A program made the position numbers and the translations under genes. From NCBI GenBank assembly GCA_025464995.1, contig JAODMO010000054.1, forward strand, positions 93,072 through 157,071: a DNA stretch of 64,000 nt, written 5' to 3'. Below, piece after piece: positions 1 to 10,725 of the stretch. How positions within the stretch are numbered: position 1 is the first letter of the stretch; each line of letters begins with the position of its first letter. The stretch is from Microbacteriaceae bacterium (GTDB taxonomy: Bacteria; Actinomycetota; Actinomycetes; Actinomycetales; Microbacteriaceae). The notes beneath the pieces are model-generated. The model saw only the letters and a program-made list of their open reading frames with translations. It had not been told where the DNA came from and ran no database searches.

Positions 1-1
1 C

Positions 2-151
2 AGCGCGGAGGGCTCAACACGAAGCGGCGTGCAGCGCACGCTTGGTCACAAGTCGGCGGCAACGACCTCAGGCGGCTACAGCGACCTCTTCGATGACGAC
101 GTGGATGCCGCACTGGATGCGACCGGTTCAGCGGCGTTCGTGGGCAGATAG
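2..151 (+). CDS. tyrosine-type site-specific integrase, C-terminal fragment (5' end outside window)
   Basis: An open frame enters from the left edge and stops at TAG 149-151, giving 49 residues. It carries the end of a phage or ICE tyrosine recombinase: an LGH motif, then SAATT and a GGYSDLFDDD stretch whose Tyr (codon 77-79) fits the nucleophile that attacks DNA. Integrases of this actinobacterial type typically end shortly after this Tyr in an acidic DLFDDDLD-like tail, as seen here. The gene points toward tRNA-Lys, whose 3' end lies 78 bases downstream, the usual arrangement of an integrase beside its tRNA attachment site. Whether the full gene is intact cannot be judged from this window. 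Confidence 0.8.
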   Translation, partial: SAEGSTRSGVQRTLGHKSAATTSGGYSDLFDDDVDAALDATGSAAFVGR

Positions 152-229
152 TGGGCACACGCCGACGATGCCGCTTCAAACACGCCGCGCGATCGTGGCC
201 ATTCCTCGCGACCGCGCGGATCCCAAGGG

Positions 230-302
230 TGGGCCCCGTCGGGCTCGAACCGACGACCCACGGATTAAAAGTCCGATGCTCTACCAACTGAGCTAGAGGC
301 CC
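230..302 (-). tRNA. tRNA-Lys(UUU)
   Basis: The minus strand folds into a complete 73-nt cloverleaf: a 7-bp acceptor (GGGCCTC with GGGGCCC, one G-U), a GCTC/GAGC D-stem, an anticodon loop CTTTTAA with anticodon TTT, and a GTCGG/CCGAC T-stem around TTCGAGC. The discriminator base is A and CCA is not encoded. Its 3' end faces the integrase fragment, so the T-arm end is the likely attB core for the element to the left. Confidence 0.95.
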
Positions 303-314
303 CTGCGTTAAATG

Positions 315-320
315 TAGCGT
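315..320 (+). promoter_or_regulatory. leaderless -10 element (TAGCGT) for the 327 gene
   Basis: TAGCGT sits 6 nt before ATG 327 and no Shine-Dalgarno sequence is visible. That spacing matches an actinobacterial leaderless promoter, with transcription starting at or near the initiation codon. The same hexamer and near-identical spacing precede nadE. Confidence 0.45.
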
Positions 321-326
321 GTAGTG

Positions 327-956
327 ATGACCGATGAGTTCCATAAGCCGACGCAGTACTCCGGCGACAAGTTCGACACCTACGAGGGCGGACAGGATCC
401 CGCTCAGATTCTGCGTGTCGCGCACGACAGCGCCCACGCCCTCGTGGCGCGAGGCCGGGAGACCACCGACCCCGCGGTCGTGGAGCGTCTCGTCGCGTAC
501 ACAGACGAGAACGGCGTCGACGCCCTCTCCGAGCTGTGGGCACGCTCGAGCGCCAAGAGCCTGCCCGGGGCGCTCTGGCGCATCTACCTGCTGCGCCTGT
601 TGATCCGCCAGGACGCGGATGGCACGGCCTATCTCTTCCAGCGCGGCACCGAGGTGCTCGGCACGATCGACGCCGCAGTCGCCGGCGCTCCCATGCCCAC
701 CGGCCCCGATGAGATCACCGACCTCGCCGACGAGATCCTTCGCGGAGTCTTCCGCGGCGACTTCGCGACGGCGCTCGACCGTGCCGCAGCGTTCTGCCGC
801 ATCACCTCGGCCGGCTGTGTGAGCGTCGCCGACGACGTCGACATCGTCACGCCCGAGCGAGCCACCGAACTCACCCGCCGCGCGCTCCGCCTCACCCTCA
901 CCGGCGATGAGCTCAGCGCGTGCGCGCGACTCGACCGTGCCGGCAACCTCGATTAG
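327..956 (+). CDS. conserved hypothetical protein (209 aa)
   Basis: A soluble, acidic protein with no signal peptide or membrane segment. It reads as an all-helical fold: an N-terminal FHKPTQYSG region followed by helices through about residue 200. I do not recognise a catalytic motif. Proteins of this kind may appear in some actinobacterial annotations under an RNA-polymerase label, but nothing here resembles a core polymerase subunit. ATG 327 is preferred over GTG 324 because it follows a TAGCGT -10 by 6 nt. It lies between tRNA-Lys and the sigK leader and is probably monocistronic. Function unknown. Confidence 0.7.
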   Translation: MTDEFHKPTQYSGDKFDTYEGGQDPAQILRVAHDSAHALVARGRETTDPAVVERLVAYTDENGVDALSELWARSSAKSLPGALWRIYLLRLLIRQDADGTAYLFQRGTEVLGTIDAAVAGAPMPTGPDEITDLADEILRGVFRGDFATALDRAAAFCRITSAGCVSVADDVDIVTPERATELTRRALRLTLTGDELSACARLDRAGNLD

Positions 957-987
957 AGGGCCGAGACCTCGCCGTGAGCGAACAGAA

Positions 988-1073
988 CTGACACGGCGGA
1001 GCGCAACGTCTGTAAAATAGATCGAGCCGGGCCGCGGTAACCCCGGGCTCCACTAATAGCCGCTTCGAGCGGC
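988..1073 (+). promoter_or_regulatory. candidate promoter and structured leader upstream of sigK
   Basis: The 248 bases between the 327 gene and sigK contain CTGACA (988-993), a 19-nt spacer, and an extended -10 TGTAAAAT (1011-1018). Two stem-loops follow: an imperfect GAGCC.GGG/CCCGGGCTC pair (1024-1050) and a 6-bp GCCGCT/AGCGGC hairpin (1059-1073). This could be a long sigK leader or a small RNA. Only the elements themselves are seen; their use is inference. Confidence 0.3.
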
Positions 1074-1204
1074 CTTGCGCCGAGAGGCGTTCTGCGGCCC
1101 GGCACCTCCCTGTCGCCGCACCCGATGTCACGATCACATGGCAATCCCGCGCCGAGGGCAATCCGATTCAAGGGTTGTGTCGAACTACTGTCATGCTAGG
1201 ACTC

Positions 1205-1792
1205 ATGACACGCGACGCTGACGATCAGGGCTTCGTGCCTGCGGTCTCGGCGACGAGTGACGAGTTGCTGGCGTCCGTCGCCCTCGGCGATCAGGGAGCG
1301 TTCGCGTCGTTGTACGACCAGATGGCCCCGCGCGTGTTCGGTCTCGTGCGTCGGTTGCTGCGGGATCACGCTCAATCTGAGGAAGTCACCCAGGAGATCT
1401 TCCTCGAGATATGGGAGAACGCGACCCGCTACGACGCCCGCAAGGGTGGAGCATCCACGTGGATCATGACCATGGCGCATCGCCGTGCGGTCGACCGCGT
1501 GCGGGCGTCCCAGGCGTCGCGAAACCGCGACACCAAGATCGGCATCCGTGACTACGATGCCGCTTACGACAACGTCTCGGAGGCCGTACAGATTCGTATC
1601 GAGCACGAGAGGGTGGAAAAGGCGATGCTTCGACTCACCGAACTGCAACGACAAGCCGTCTCCCTCGCGTACTACGGCGGCTACAGCCACAGCGAGGTGG
1701 CAGAACTTCTGAGCGTGCCGATCGGCACAGTGAAGACACGACTGCGAGACGGCATGATCCGCCTCCGCGACGAGATGGGGGTGGCATCGTGA
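1205..1792 (+). CDS. sigK: ECF RNA polymerase sigma factor SigK
   Basis: A 195-residue group 4 sigma factor. Region 2 spans about residues 20-95, with DQMAPRVFGLVRRLL and the EEVTQEIFLEIW helix. Region 4 spans about 130-190, with the recognition helix in YSHSEVAELLSVPIGTVKTRLR. It would direct RNA polymerase to an oxidative or envelope-stress regulon while bound by RskA, encoded immediately downstream with a 4-nt GTGA overlap. ATG 1205 is chosen because AGGA precedes it and upstream residues look non-conserved; ATG 1193 and TTG 1175 are alternatives. In mycobacteria SigK drives its own operon and mpt70/83-type genes, which are not seen here. Confidence 0.9.
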   Translation: MTRDADDQGFVPAVSATSDELLASVALGDQGAFASLYDQMAPRVFGLVRRLLRDHAQSEEVTQEIFLEIWENATRYDARKGGASTWIMTMAHRRAVDRVRASQASRNRDTKIGIRDYDAAYDNVSEAVQIRIEHERVEKAMLRLTELQRQAVSLAYYGGYSHSEVAELLSVPIGTVKTRLRDGMIRLRDEMGVAS

Positions 1793-2595
1793 GTGACAAC
1801 ATTCGTAAGAACGATGCGGATACCGCCTCCCTGACGGGCGCGTACGCCCTCAACGCCTTGAGCCCCGAGGAGCACGCTGCGTTCGAGCTGGAGCTCGCCG
1901 ACTCCGAGTCGCTGCGGCAGGAGGCGACCGAGCTCGCCGACACCGCCGTGCTGCTCGGTGCGGCCACCGAGCCCGTGCAGCCACCGCCCGCCCTCAAGGC
2001 GAGCATCATGGATCGCATCGCGTCCATGCCGCAGCTGCCGCCGCTCTCCCCGCCCGTGGAGGCGGTTCTCGAGGGGACTGCGCCGTCGCCGTCGCCGAGG
2101 GTCAGCGCCGGTGAGCGCAAGGCGCAGGCACGCTGGTTCTCCCGTCCGGCTGTCGTGCTCGCGAGCGCTGCCGCCGTCATCGGTCTGGTCGCCGGGGGCG
2201 GGGTGCTCGTCAATACCATCGGCGAGGCACAGACCCGACAGGTCATGGCCGATCGTCTCGCCGAGATCAACGCGGCGGGCGATGCCCAGCACGCCGTGTC
2301 CGACGTCTCTGGCGGAGGCACGGCGACGCTGGTCTGGTCGAACGAATTGCTCTCCGCCGCTCTCATCGTCGAGGGCATCGACACGCTGCCCGACGACAAG
2401 GTGTACGAGCTCTGGTACATCGGCGAGGACACCGGCCCACGTGCCGCTGGAACCTTCACGGTCGACGGCGACGGCAAGGTCTGGAGCGTGCTCGACGGCG
2501 ACATGCAGGCCGGCGACGCCGTCGCCGTCACCGTGGAGCCACGCGGTGGCTCGGAGCGCCCGACCGGTGTACCGGTCGTCGCGATTCAGAGCTAG
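1789..2595 (+). CDS. rskA: anti-sigma-K factor RskA, membrane-anchored
   Basis: A 268-residue protein. The cytoplasmic N-terminus (about 12-70) carries the ALNALSPEEHAAFE anti-sigma motif, followed by a Pro-rich linker. One transmembrane helix lies at about 118-142, and an extracytoplasmic RskA C-terminal domain runs from about 150 to 268 (TLVWSNELLSAALIVEG, KVYELWYIGED). It is known to sequester SigK and to be cut by intramembrane proteolysis to release it. There is no HxxxCxxC zinc motif, as is usual for RskA. It starts at GTG within the sigK stop codon, so translation is coupled. A strong hairpin ends the operon. Confidence 0.92.
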   Translation: MSDNIRKNDADTASLTGAYALNALSPEEHAAFELELADSESLRQEATELADTAVLLGAATEPVQPPPALKASIMDRIASMPQLPPLSPPVEAVLEGTAPSPSPRVSAGERKAQARWFSRPAVVLASAAAVIGLVAGGGVLVNTIGEAQTRQVMADRLAEINAAGDAQHAVSDVSGGGTATLVWSNELLSAALIVEGIDTLPDDKVYELWYIGEDTGPRAAGTFTVDGDGKVWSVLDGDMQAGDAVAVTVEPRGGSERPTGVPVVAIQS

Positions 2596-2611
2596 CCGAG
2601 ACATCCCGAAC

Positions 2612-2649
2612 CGGGAGACGCCTGTCGCGAGTGCGACAGGCGTCTCCCG
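2612..2649. terminator. bidirectional terminator between rskA and pstB
   Basis: A perfect 17-bp inverted repeat (2612-2628 with 2633-2649) closes on a 4-nt GAGT loop, between two convergent genes. No T-run is obvious, as is common in actinobacterial terminators. It should serve both sigK-rskA and pstSCAB. Confidence 0.8.
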
Positions 2650-2665
2650 TGTGGACGGTACGTGA

Positions 2666-3445
2666 CTATCCGAACTTGCCGGAGACGTAGTCCTCCGTCG
2701 CCTGCACGCTCGGCTTGGAGAACATCGTCGCGGTGTCGTCGTATTCGATGAGCTTGCCGGGTGAGCCGGTGCCCGCGATGTTGAAGAAGGCCGTGCGGTC
2801 GGAGACACGCGAGGCCTGCTGCATGTTGTGGGTCACGATGACGATCGTGTAGTCCTTCTTGAGGTCTTCGATGAGGTCTTCGATCGCGAGCGTCGAGATG
2901 GGGTCGAGCGCCGAGCACGGCTCGTCCATGAGGATCACCTCGGGCGATACGGCGATGGCGCGGGCGATGCACAGGCGCTGCTGCTGTCCACCCGAGAGGC
3001 CGGAGCCGGGGAGCGCCAGGCGGTCCTTCACCTCTTTCCACAGGTTCGCGCCCTGCAGGCTCCTTTCGACGAGCTCGTCGCCCTCGCTCTTCGTCATGCG
3101 GCGGTTGTTGAGTTTCACTCCCGCGAGCACATTGTCGCGGATAGACATCGTCGGAAACGGGTTCGGCCGCTGGAACACCATGCCCACCTGGCGCCGCACG
3201 AGCACCGGGTCGACGCCGGTCGCGTAGAGGTTGTTGCCGTCGATGCGCACCTCACCCTCGACGTAGGCGCCGGGGATGACCTCGTGCATGCGATTGAGCG
3301 TGCGCAGGAAGGTCGACTTGCCACAACCGCTCGGCCCGATGAAGGCGGTCACGGTGCGCGGCTCGATCGTCAGCGTGACGTCTTCGACGGCCTTGAACTT
3401 GCTGTAGTAGACGTTGAGGTCGGTGACTTCGATGCGCTTAGACAC
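2666..3445 (-). CDS. pstB: phosphate ABC transporter ATP-binding protein PstB
   Basis: A 259-residue ABC ATPase that powers high-affinity phosphate uptake. Visible motifs are Walker [10 protein letters not shown] (about 38-46), the Q-loop region [13 protein letters not shown] typical of PstB, signature LSGGQQQR, Walker [13 protein letters not shown], and the H-loop VTHNM. Length is normal for the family. It is the last gene of the minus-strand pstS-pstC-pstA-pstB operon, 28 bases after pstA, ahead of the shared terminator. Confidence 0.97.
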   Translation of the reverse strand: MSKRIEVTDLNVYYSKFKAVEDVTLTIEPRTVTAFIGPSGCGKSTFLRTLNRMHEVIPGAYVEGEVRIDGNNLYATGVDPVLVRRQVGMVFQRPNPFPTMSIRDNVLAGVKLNNRRMTKSEGDELVERSLQGANLWKEVKDRLALPGSGLSGGQQQRLCIARAIAVSPEVILMDEPCSALDPISTLAIEDLIEDLKKDYTIVIVTHNMQQASRVSDRTAFFNIAGTGSPGKLIEYDDTATMFSKPSVQATEDYVSGKFG

Positions 3446-3473
3446 GAGTTTCCTTACTTTCTGCCAGCGTGAG

Positions 3474-4562
3474 CTAGCGGCCGAGCTTGGGGGAGAAGAT
3501 GCGGGCGATGAGTCGGGCGATGAGGTTGAGCACCATCACGATGACGATGAGGGCGAGCGCTCCGGCCCACGCGCGTTCGAGGTAGGGCTGCACGTCGCTG
3601 CCCGGGTTCGCGTACTGGGTGTACACGAACACCGGCAGTGACATCATCTTCTCGTCGAAGAGGTTGTAGTTCATGCTCGCCGTGAAGCCCGCGATCAGCA
3701 GCAGCGGAGCGGTCTCGCCGATGACGCGCGAGATGGCGAGCGTGACGCCCGTAGTGATTCCGGCAATGGATGTCGGGATGACGATCTTCAGGATCGTGAG
3801 CCACTTCGGCACACCGAGCGCGTACGACGCCTCGCGCAGCTCGTTGGGGACGAGTTTGAGCATCTCCTCGCTCGAACGCACGACCACGGGGATCATCAGC
3901 AGCGAGAGTGCCACGGCCCCGCCGAGACCGAAACGAACGCCCGGGTCTTTGAGGATCAAGGAGAAGAACGCGTAGGCGAACAGGCCCGCGACGATGGACG
4001 GGATGCCCGTCATGACGTCGACGAAGAACGTGATCGCCCTCGCGAGCCGGCCGCGGCCGTACTCGACGAGGTAGATAGCGGTGAGCAGTCCGACGGGCAC
4101 CGAGATGACGGTCGCCGCGCCCGTGATGAGCAGTGTGCCCATGATGGCGTGCAGTGCGCCGCCACCCTCGCCGACGACGTTGCGCATCGACTGGGAGAAG
4201 AAGTCGACGTCGAAACGGGGGAGGCCGGCGACGAGCACCGTGTAGAGCAGCGACACGAGGGGTAGGAGCGCGATGATGAAGGCCGTCGCGACGAGGGAGG
4301 TGACAAGGCGGTCGCGCGCCTGGCGGGCGCCCTCCACGAGGTGGGTGACGACGAAGATGAGGATGTCGAAGACGACCGTGCCGAGGAAGAGCGCCGCGGC
4401 GATGTTGAAGTCACCGCCGTTGGCGCTGCGGACGAAGCCGAAGATCACGAGGAATACGAGCCAGCTCAGGCCGAGCAGGGCCCACGGCGCCCAGCGCGGC
4501 AGGCGTCCGGCCGTGAGGGAATTGGCGGAGACATCCCCGGGGCTGGCGGTTGCGGCGGTCAC
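3474..4562 (-). CDS. pstA: phosphate ABC transporter permease PstA
   Basis: A 362-residue permease with an extended N-terminus containing extra hydrophobic segments (about 25-130). The canonical binding-protein-dependent permease domain follows, with the EAA-like loop [21 protein letters not shown] (about 280-300). It forms the membrane channel with PstC. The GTG start at 4562 shares one base with the pstC TAG stop (TAGTG), implying coupled translation. The longer N-terminus is common in actinobacterial PstA. Confidence 0.95.
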   Translation of the reverse strand: MTAATASPGDVSANSLTAGRLPRWAPWALLGLSWLVFLVIFGFVRSANGGDFNIAAALFLGTVVFDILIFVVTHLVEGARQARDRLVTSLVATAFIIALLPLVSLLYTVLVAGLPRFDVDFFSQSMRNVVGEGGGALHAIMGTLLITGAATVISVPVGLLTAIYLVEYGRGRLARAITFFVDVMTGIPSIVAGLFAYAFFSLILKDPGVRFGLGGAVALSLLMIPVVVRSSEEMLKLVPNELREASYALGVPKWLTILKIVIPTSIAGITTGVTLAISRVIGETAPLLLIAGFTASMNYNLFDEKMMSLPVFVYTQYANPGSDVQPYLERAWAGALALIVIVMVLNLIARLIARIFSPKLGR

Positions 4563-5497
4563 TAGTTCGCTCCAGAGAACGCCTTGCGGCGATTGATGAC
4601 GACGCGGGCGATGGAGTTGATGACGAACGTGATGGCGAAGAGGATGAGGCCCGTCGCGATGAGCACATTGACGTCGATGCCGTGCGCCTCGGGGAAGTTC
4701 AGCGCGATGTTTCCCGCGATCGTCGGCGAGTTGGTCGACCCGGTGAGCACGAAGGTGATCAGGAGGGCGGGCGACAGCACCATGGCGACGACCATGGTCT
4801 CGCCGAGGGCGCGCCCGAGTCCGAGCATCGCGGCGGAGATCATGCCGGGGCGGCCGAACGGCAGCACCGCCATCTGAATCATCTCCCAGCGGGTGGCACC
4901 GAGGGCCAGCGCGGCCTCCTCGTGGAGCCGGGGCGTCTGGAGGAAGACCTCACGGGTGACCGCGGTGATGATCGGGATGATCATGACGGCGAGCACGATG
5001 GCGACGGTGAGCACGGTGCGCCCGGTTCCGGAGACCGGCGCGGAGAAGAGCGGAAACCAGCCGAAGTGGTCGACGAGCCAGTTGTACAGCGGGGTGACCG
5101 CCGGGGCGAGCACCTTGATGCCCCACAGGCCGAAGACGACGGAGGGAACCGCCGCGAGCAGGTCGATGATGTAGCCGAGCATCTGGGCTACGCGGCGCGG
5201 CGCGTAGTGCGAGATGAAGAGGGCGATGCCGATGGAGATCGGCAGCGCCATGACGAGGGCGAGGAACGCGGCCCAGACCGTGCCGAAGGCGAGCGGTGCG
5301 ACGTAGGCCCAGAAGCTCGACGGGGCGCCCTTGAGGTCGGCCGGGTCGGCCATGAGAGCCGGGATGCTCTGGGCGAAGAGGAAGACGGCCACCGCGGCCA
5401 GCGCGACAAGGATGATGATGCCCGCGGTCACGGTGCTGCCGGAGAAGACGCGATCTCCGAGCCGGAGCTTGGCTCGCGACGTTGGTGCAGTCGTCAT
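4562..5497 (-). CDS. pstC: phosphate ABC transporter permease PstC
   Basis: A 311-residue permease with about six membrane helices and the permease loop LHEEAALALGATRWEMIQMAV, which contacts PstB. ATG 5497 (MTTAPTSR) is chosen because the upstream extension is Pro/Gly-rich and overlaps the intergenic hairpin region. It pairs with PstA. A long stem-loop separates it from pstS, probably allowing more binding protein than permease to be made. Confidence 0.95.
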   Translation of the reverse strand: MTTAPTSRAKLRLGDRVFSGSTVTAGIIILVALAAVAVFLFAQSIPALMADPADLKGAPSSFWAYVAPLAFGTVWAAFLALVMALPISIGIALFISHYAPRRVAQMLGYIIDLLAAVPSVVFGLWGIKVLAPAVTPLYNWLVDHFGWFPLFSAPVSGTGRTVLTVAIVLAVMIIPIITAVTREVFLQTPRLHEEAALALGATRWEMIQMAVLPFGRPGMISAAMLGLGRALGETMVVAMVLSPALLITFVLTGSTNSPTIAGNIALNFPEAHGIDVNVLIATGLILFAITFVINSIARVVINRRKAFSGAN

Positions 5498-5564
5498 TGG
5501 TGTTCCGGGACCCATCTGCTGGAGGTGAAGTGGTGGTGGCGGGTCGAACCCGCCGGACCCAAGT

Positions 5565-5617
5565 CTGTCGGGCCGTGGATCACCGTGCAATCAGCACGGC
5601 GATCCACAGCCCGACAG
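5565..5617. terminator. intercistronic stem-loop between pstS and pstC
   Basis: Nested arms 5565-5573/5609-5617, 5575-5581/5601-5607 and 5583-5588/5594-5599 give 22 paired bases, two mismatches and a 5-nt AATCA loop. Downstream of pstS in a pst operon, this is best read as an attenuator or mRNA-stabilising structure that raises pstS message over pstCAB. The role is inferred from position. Confidence 0.7.
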
Positions 5618-5630
5618 GTCTGGGTGGTTG

Positions 5631-6731
5631 TTACTTGATCGCCTCGATGGCGGTCGCTACCTTGGCCGACAGGTCGGCGGAGAGGGGAGCGGCTCCGGCG
5701 GAGTCGGCCGCTTCGGCCTGGCCGTCTTCCGAGGTGAGGTACGAGAGGTAGGCCTTGACGAGCGGGCCGACCTCGGCGTCCGTGTACTCCTGGCATGCGA
5801 TGACGTAGCTCACGAGCACGAGCGGGTAGTGGCTCGGGTCGGTCGTCTTGCGGTCGACCGCGATCGCGAGGTCGGTCGCGTCGCGACCCTCGACGAGCGG
5901 CGACTCCTCGACGACGGCAGCTGCCGCCTCCGGCGAGTAGGCGACGAACTCGTCGCCGACCTTGATCTTCGCGACACCGAGGTCGCCGGCCTTCGACGCG
6001 TCGGCGTAGCCGATGGTGTTCGTGCCGTTGGTCACTGCGTCGACGACGCCCGAGGTGCCCTGGGCGGCCTCGCCACCGGAGTAGGGGAAGGTGTCGGCTG
6101 CTTCTGCGTCCCACACGTCGGGAGCGACCTTGCCGAGGTAGTCGGCGAAGTTCTTGGTGGTACCCGAGTCGTCGGCGCGGTGGACGGCCGTGATCGGAGC
6201 GGAGGGAAGCGTCGCGTCCTGGTTCAGGGCGGCGATTGCCGCGTCATCCCACGTCGTGATGGTGCCCTTGAAGATGCCGGCGAGGACGGTCGCGTCGAGG
6301 TTGAGGTCGTCGACACCCTCCACGTTGAAGATCACGGCGATGGGGGAGATGTAGACGGGAACCTCGACATAGCCGGTGTCGGCGACGCAGGAGGCGAAGC
6401 CGCCCTCGATCTCCTCGTCCTTGAGTGACGAGTCGGATCCGGCGAAGTCGGTGCCGCCGGCGATGAACGCCTCACGGCCTGCACCCGAACCGGACGGCTC
6501 GTAGTTGATCGTCACGGCGGGGTTGGCCGTCTGGAATGCCGCGACCCATGCGTCCTGCGCACTGCCCTGCGACGATGCTCCGGCGCCGTCCAGGGTGCCG
6601 GAGAGGTCGCTGGCCGTCTCGCCTGCGGGGGTGCTCTCGTTGGCTGCGCAGCCGCTGAAGAGCATGGTGCCTGCGATGGCGATGGCAGCGACGCTGCCGA
6701 AGCGCTTGAAGTTCGATGTTGCCGTCTTCAC
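5631..6731 (-). CDS. pstS: phosphate-binding lipoprotein PstS
   Basis: A 366-residue periplasmic-type phosphate receptor. It has a signal peptide with lipobox LFSGC (lipidated Cys28), then GAGASSQGSAQDAW and PSGSGAGREAFIAGG, the phosphate-contacting loops of PstS, and SGTTKNFADYL near the middle. It delivers phosphate to PstCA. The GTG start at 6731 follows a GAAGGGA ribosome site. A PHO box lies about 100 bases upstream, so induction under phosphate limitation by RegX3 is expected. Confidence 0.97.
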   Translation of the reverse strand: MKTATSNFKRFGSVAAIAIAGTMLFSGCAANESTPAGETASDLSGTLDGAGASSQGSAQDAWVAAFQTANPAVTINYEPSGSGAGREAFIAGGTDFAGSDSSLKDEEIEGGFASCVADTGYVEVPVYISPIAVIFNVEGVDDLNLDATVLAGIFKGTITTWDDAAIAALNQDATLPSAPITAVHRADDSGTTKNFADYLGKVAPDVWDAEAADTFPYSGGEAAQGTSGVVDAVTNGTNTIGYADASKAGDLGVAKIKVGDEFVAYSPEAAAAVVEESPLVEGRDATDLAIAVDRKTTDPSHYPLVLVSYVIACQEYTDAEVGPLVKAYLSYLTSEDGQAEAADSAGAAPLSADLSAKVATAIEAIK

Positions 6732-6829
6732 GGGTTTCCCTTCGGGAATGTTTCGGGACTACTACAGGATGAGGGCCGGTGCCGACCCGATACACGACGC
6801 TATGCGCGGAGATTAACCAGACTCGCCCC

Positions 6830-6851
6830 GAGAGGTGAACGGGAGGTAAAC
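6830..6851 (-). promoter_or_regulatory. PHO box upstream of pstS
   Basis: On the minus strand two 11-nt direct repeats, each GTTyACC plus four bases, lie back to back: GTTTACC at 6851-6845 and GTTCACC at 6840-6834. A weaker GGTTAAT unit follows in register two repeats downstream. This matches the GTTCACC-type 11-mer repeats bound by PhoP/RegX3 regulators. regX3 itself is at 19.2 kb. Confidence 0.8.
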
Positions 6852-6864
6852 GAGCGGCGAAACC

Positions 6865-7845
6865 TTAGGCAAGCGCCGGGCCGTGCGTCTCCACGGCGAC
6901 GATCCCGTGCTGCGAGAACGTGCGGGCGACGTGCATGACGGCGTACTCGCCCGTTGACAGCTCCGCCGCACGGCGCAGCGCCGAGTCGGTCGGCGACTCG
7001 GTGACGCGCGCGATCTCGAGGATGATCTCCGGAAGCACGGGCCCATGGCTGCACAGCACGGCCGACACACGCTTCGCCATGCGCTTGGCGACGAGCCTCT
7101 CCACATCGGCCGTGCCCATCTCCCAGGCGTCCTGGCTGAGCGTCTCCGTCTCCTTCACCGGCGACCCGAGCGCTCCGGCGAGCGGCGCGATGGTCGCGAG
7201 GCACCGGGCGGCGGTGCTCGACACGAGTTTGGTGGGCGAGAACGCCGCGATCGCGGGCGCGATGCTGAGCGCCTGGTCGGCGCCCCGCTGCATGAGGGGC
7301 CGGGTGGCGTCGGGGCCGTCCCACATGGAGGGTGGTACGGCGGTTCCGTGGCGCAGGGCGATGATCGCGAACGTGCGTGCCCTTCCGGCCGCGAAGCGTT
7401 CCTCGAAGCGGTCGACGATGTCGATGTCGTGCGCGTAGCTGAGCTTCTTGCGTACCTTGTCGATCGGCACCCACTCGACGGCGGAGATCTCGGAGTTCGG
7501 CTTGAAGGTCGAGGCGTCCAGGGCCTTCTCGGTCACCTCGCTCGACCAGTAGTAGACCACCTTCTCGCGGCCGTTCGGCAGCGTGTACTCGACCGTGCCG
7601 AGGGGCGCGCCGAGCGTGATCGCGAGCCCGGTCTCCTCCTCGATCTCCCGCACGGCAGTCTGCGGCAGCGTCTCGCCCGGGTCGACCTTGCCTTTCGGCA
7701 GAGACACGTCGGCACGGTTGCCGCGGTGCACGAGCAGCACGAGCGCCTTGCCTGCAACCACACGCCAGCAGAGCGCGCCGGCCGCGAGCACGGGGAGGGG
7801 CGGTTCGCTCACCGTGAGGTTCGCCGGCAGTCGCTCGCGGTGCAT
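6865..7845 (-). CDS. mutT1: MutT1-like Nudix hydrolase fused to a histidine-phosphatase domain
   Basis: A 326-residue two-domain protein. An N-terminal Nudix domain (about 18-150) carries a full Nudix box at residues 52-74 (GKVDPGE through REIEEETGL). A C-terminal histidine-phosphatase domain has the RHG motif at 165-167. The layout matches mycobacterial MutT1, which hydrolyses 8-oxo-dGTP and diadenosine polyphosphates, the phosphatase domain handling the product. In Mycobacterium tuberculosis mutT1 is also close to ppk1, as here. ATG 7845 is used, though GTG 7812 is possible. Confidence 0.88.
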   Translation of the reverse strand: MHRERLPANLTVSEPPLPVLAAGALCWRVVAGKALVLLVHRGNRADVSLPKGKVDPGETLPQTAVREIEEETGLAITLGAPLGTVEYTLPNGREKVVYYWSSEVTEKALDASTFKPNSEISAVEWVPIDKVRKKLSYAHDIDIVDRFEERFAAGRARTFAIIALRHGTAVPPSMWDGPDATRPLMQRGADQALSIAPAIAAFSPTKLVSSTAARCLATIAPLAGALGSPVKETETLSQDAWEMGTADVERLVAKRMAKRVSAVLCSHGPVLPEIILEIARVTESPTDSALRRAAELSTGEYAVMHVARTFSQHGIVAVETHGPALA

Positions 7846-7913
7846 AACGTCATGCGTTCATTCTGCCCGCCCCCATGCCCTCCCGCGCAACCCGCCCGCG
7901 CGTCGCGCGTTTC

Positions 7914-7939
7914 GCCGTGGGAGGTCTCGAACCCACGGC
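7914..7939. terminator. stem-loop downstream of the 2H phosphoesterase gene
   Basis: A perfect 8-bp stem GCCGTGGG/CCCACGGC encloses a 10-nt loop, 40 bases after the minus-strand gene at 7979. The loop TTCGAGACCT mimics a tRNA T-arm, but no anticodon or acceptor arm can be built around it. A terminator or attenuator before mutT1 is the simplest reading. Confidence 0.4.
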
Positions 7940-7978
7940 CTTCGGCAAGACCACAGGGGATGGCCCGACGGACGTGGG

Positions 7979-8476
7979 TCAGACGAGCGTCGTGAGCTCG
8001 CGGGTCGCGTTGTCCCACAGTCGGGCGCCGACCATCTGCCCGTCGGATGCCGCGGGCAGCCCGTCGAACGCGATCGCGAGTTGCGCCGCCGTGAGTCGTC
8101 GGGCGAGCGTGACGTGCGGCGTCCACCGGTCGGGAAGCGTCACCTCGAGCACACCGGGTTGTGTCGCGTGCGCCGCGGCGTGCAGCTCGAGCAGGTCGCG
8201 CGAGACGACGACCGCGCGGGCGAGCACGAAGCTGCCGCGTCGCGGGCCGAAGATCACGAAACCGGCGAACCGCAGCGTGAGGGGCAGCGCCCGCAGTGCC
8301 GCGGCGAGCTCGTCGCCCGCTGCGAGCTCCGGCCCGACGGCGATGCTGATGTGCGGACGGTTGCTCGCGGAGGCGTGGCTCGCGAGGCTCGGCAGGCCCG
8401 CCGCGGCCACGGTGTCCCAGTCTCTCCGGATGGCGGCATCCGTCGTCTCGTCGAACGTCAGCTCGAGGCTGCGCAT
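7979..8476 (-). CDS. 2'-5' RNA ligase/2H phosphoesterase family protein
   Basis: A 165-residue protein with the two His-x-Thr/Ser-x motifs of the 2H phosphoesterase superfamily: HISI in the N-terminal half (RPHISIAVG) and HVTL in the C-terminal half (TPHVTLARR). These form the active site for cyclic phosphodiester hydrolysis or RNA 2'-5' ligation in LigT/ThpR proteins. The size fits. Its real substrate cannot be told from sequence. It follows ppk1 on the same strand by 14 bases and is probably co-transcribed. Confidence 0.8.
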   Translation of the reverse strand: MRSLELTFDETTDAAIRRDWDTVAAAGLPSLASHASASNRPHISIAVGPELAAGDELAAALRALPLTLRFAGFVIFGPRRGSFVLARAVVVSRDLLELHAAAHATQPGVLEVTLPDRWTPHVTLARRLTAAQLAIAFDGLPAASDGQMVGARLWDNATRELTTLV

Positions 8477-8490
8477 GACCCCGCGCGCCG

Positions 8491-10668
<2,178 letters not shown>

Positions 10669-10725
10669 CCCGCCATCATCCCATTTGCTCGTGGATGACG
10701 GATGAACGACTTCTCGTCGCAGCTC

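Noticed and set aside
4550..5638. 362-codon plus-strand open frame
   Set aside because: Antisense shadow of pstC with an Asp/Arg/Gly-rich composition; no ribosome site or domain.
7914..7945. tRNA-like T-arm on the minus strand
   Set aside because: The GTGGG-TTCGAGA stretch recalls a tRNA T-arm, but no anticodon arm, D-arm or acceptor stem can be built; it is better explained as a stem-loop terminator.
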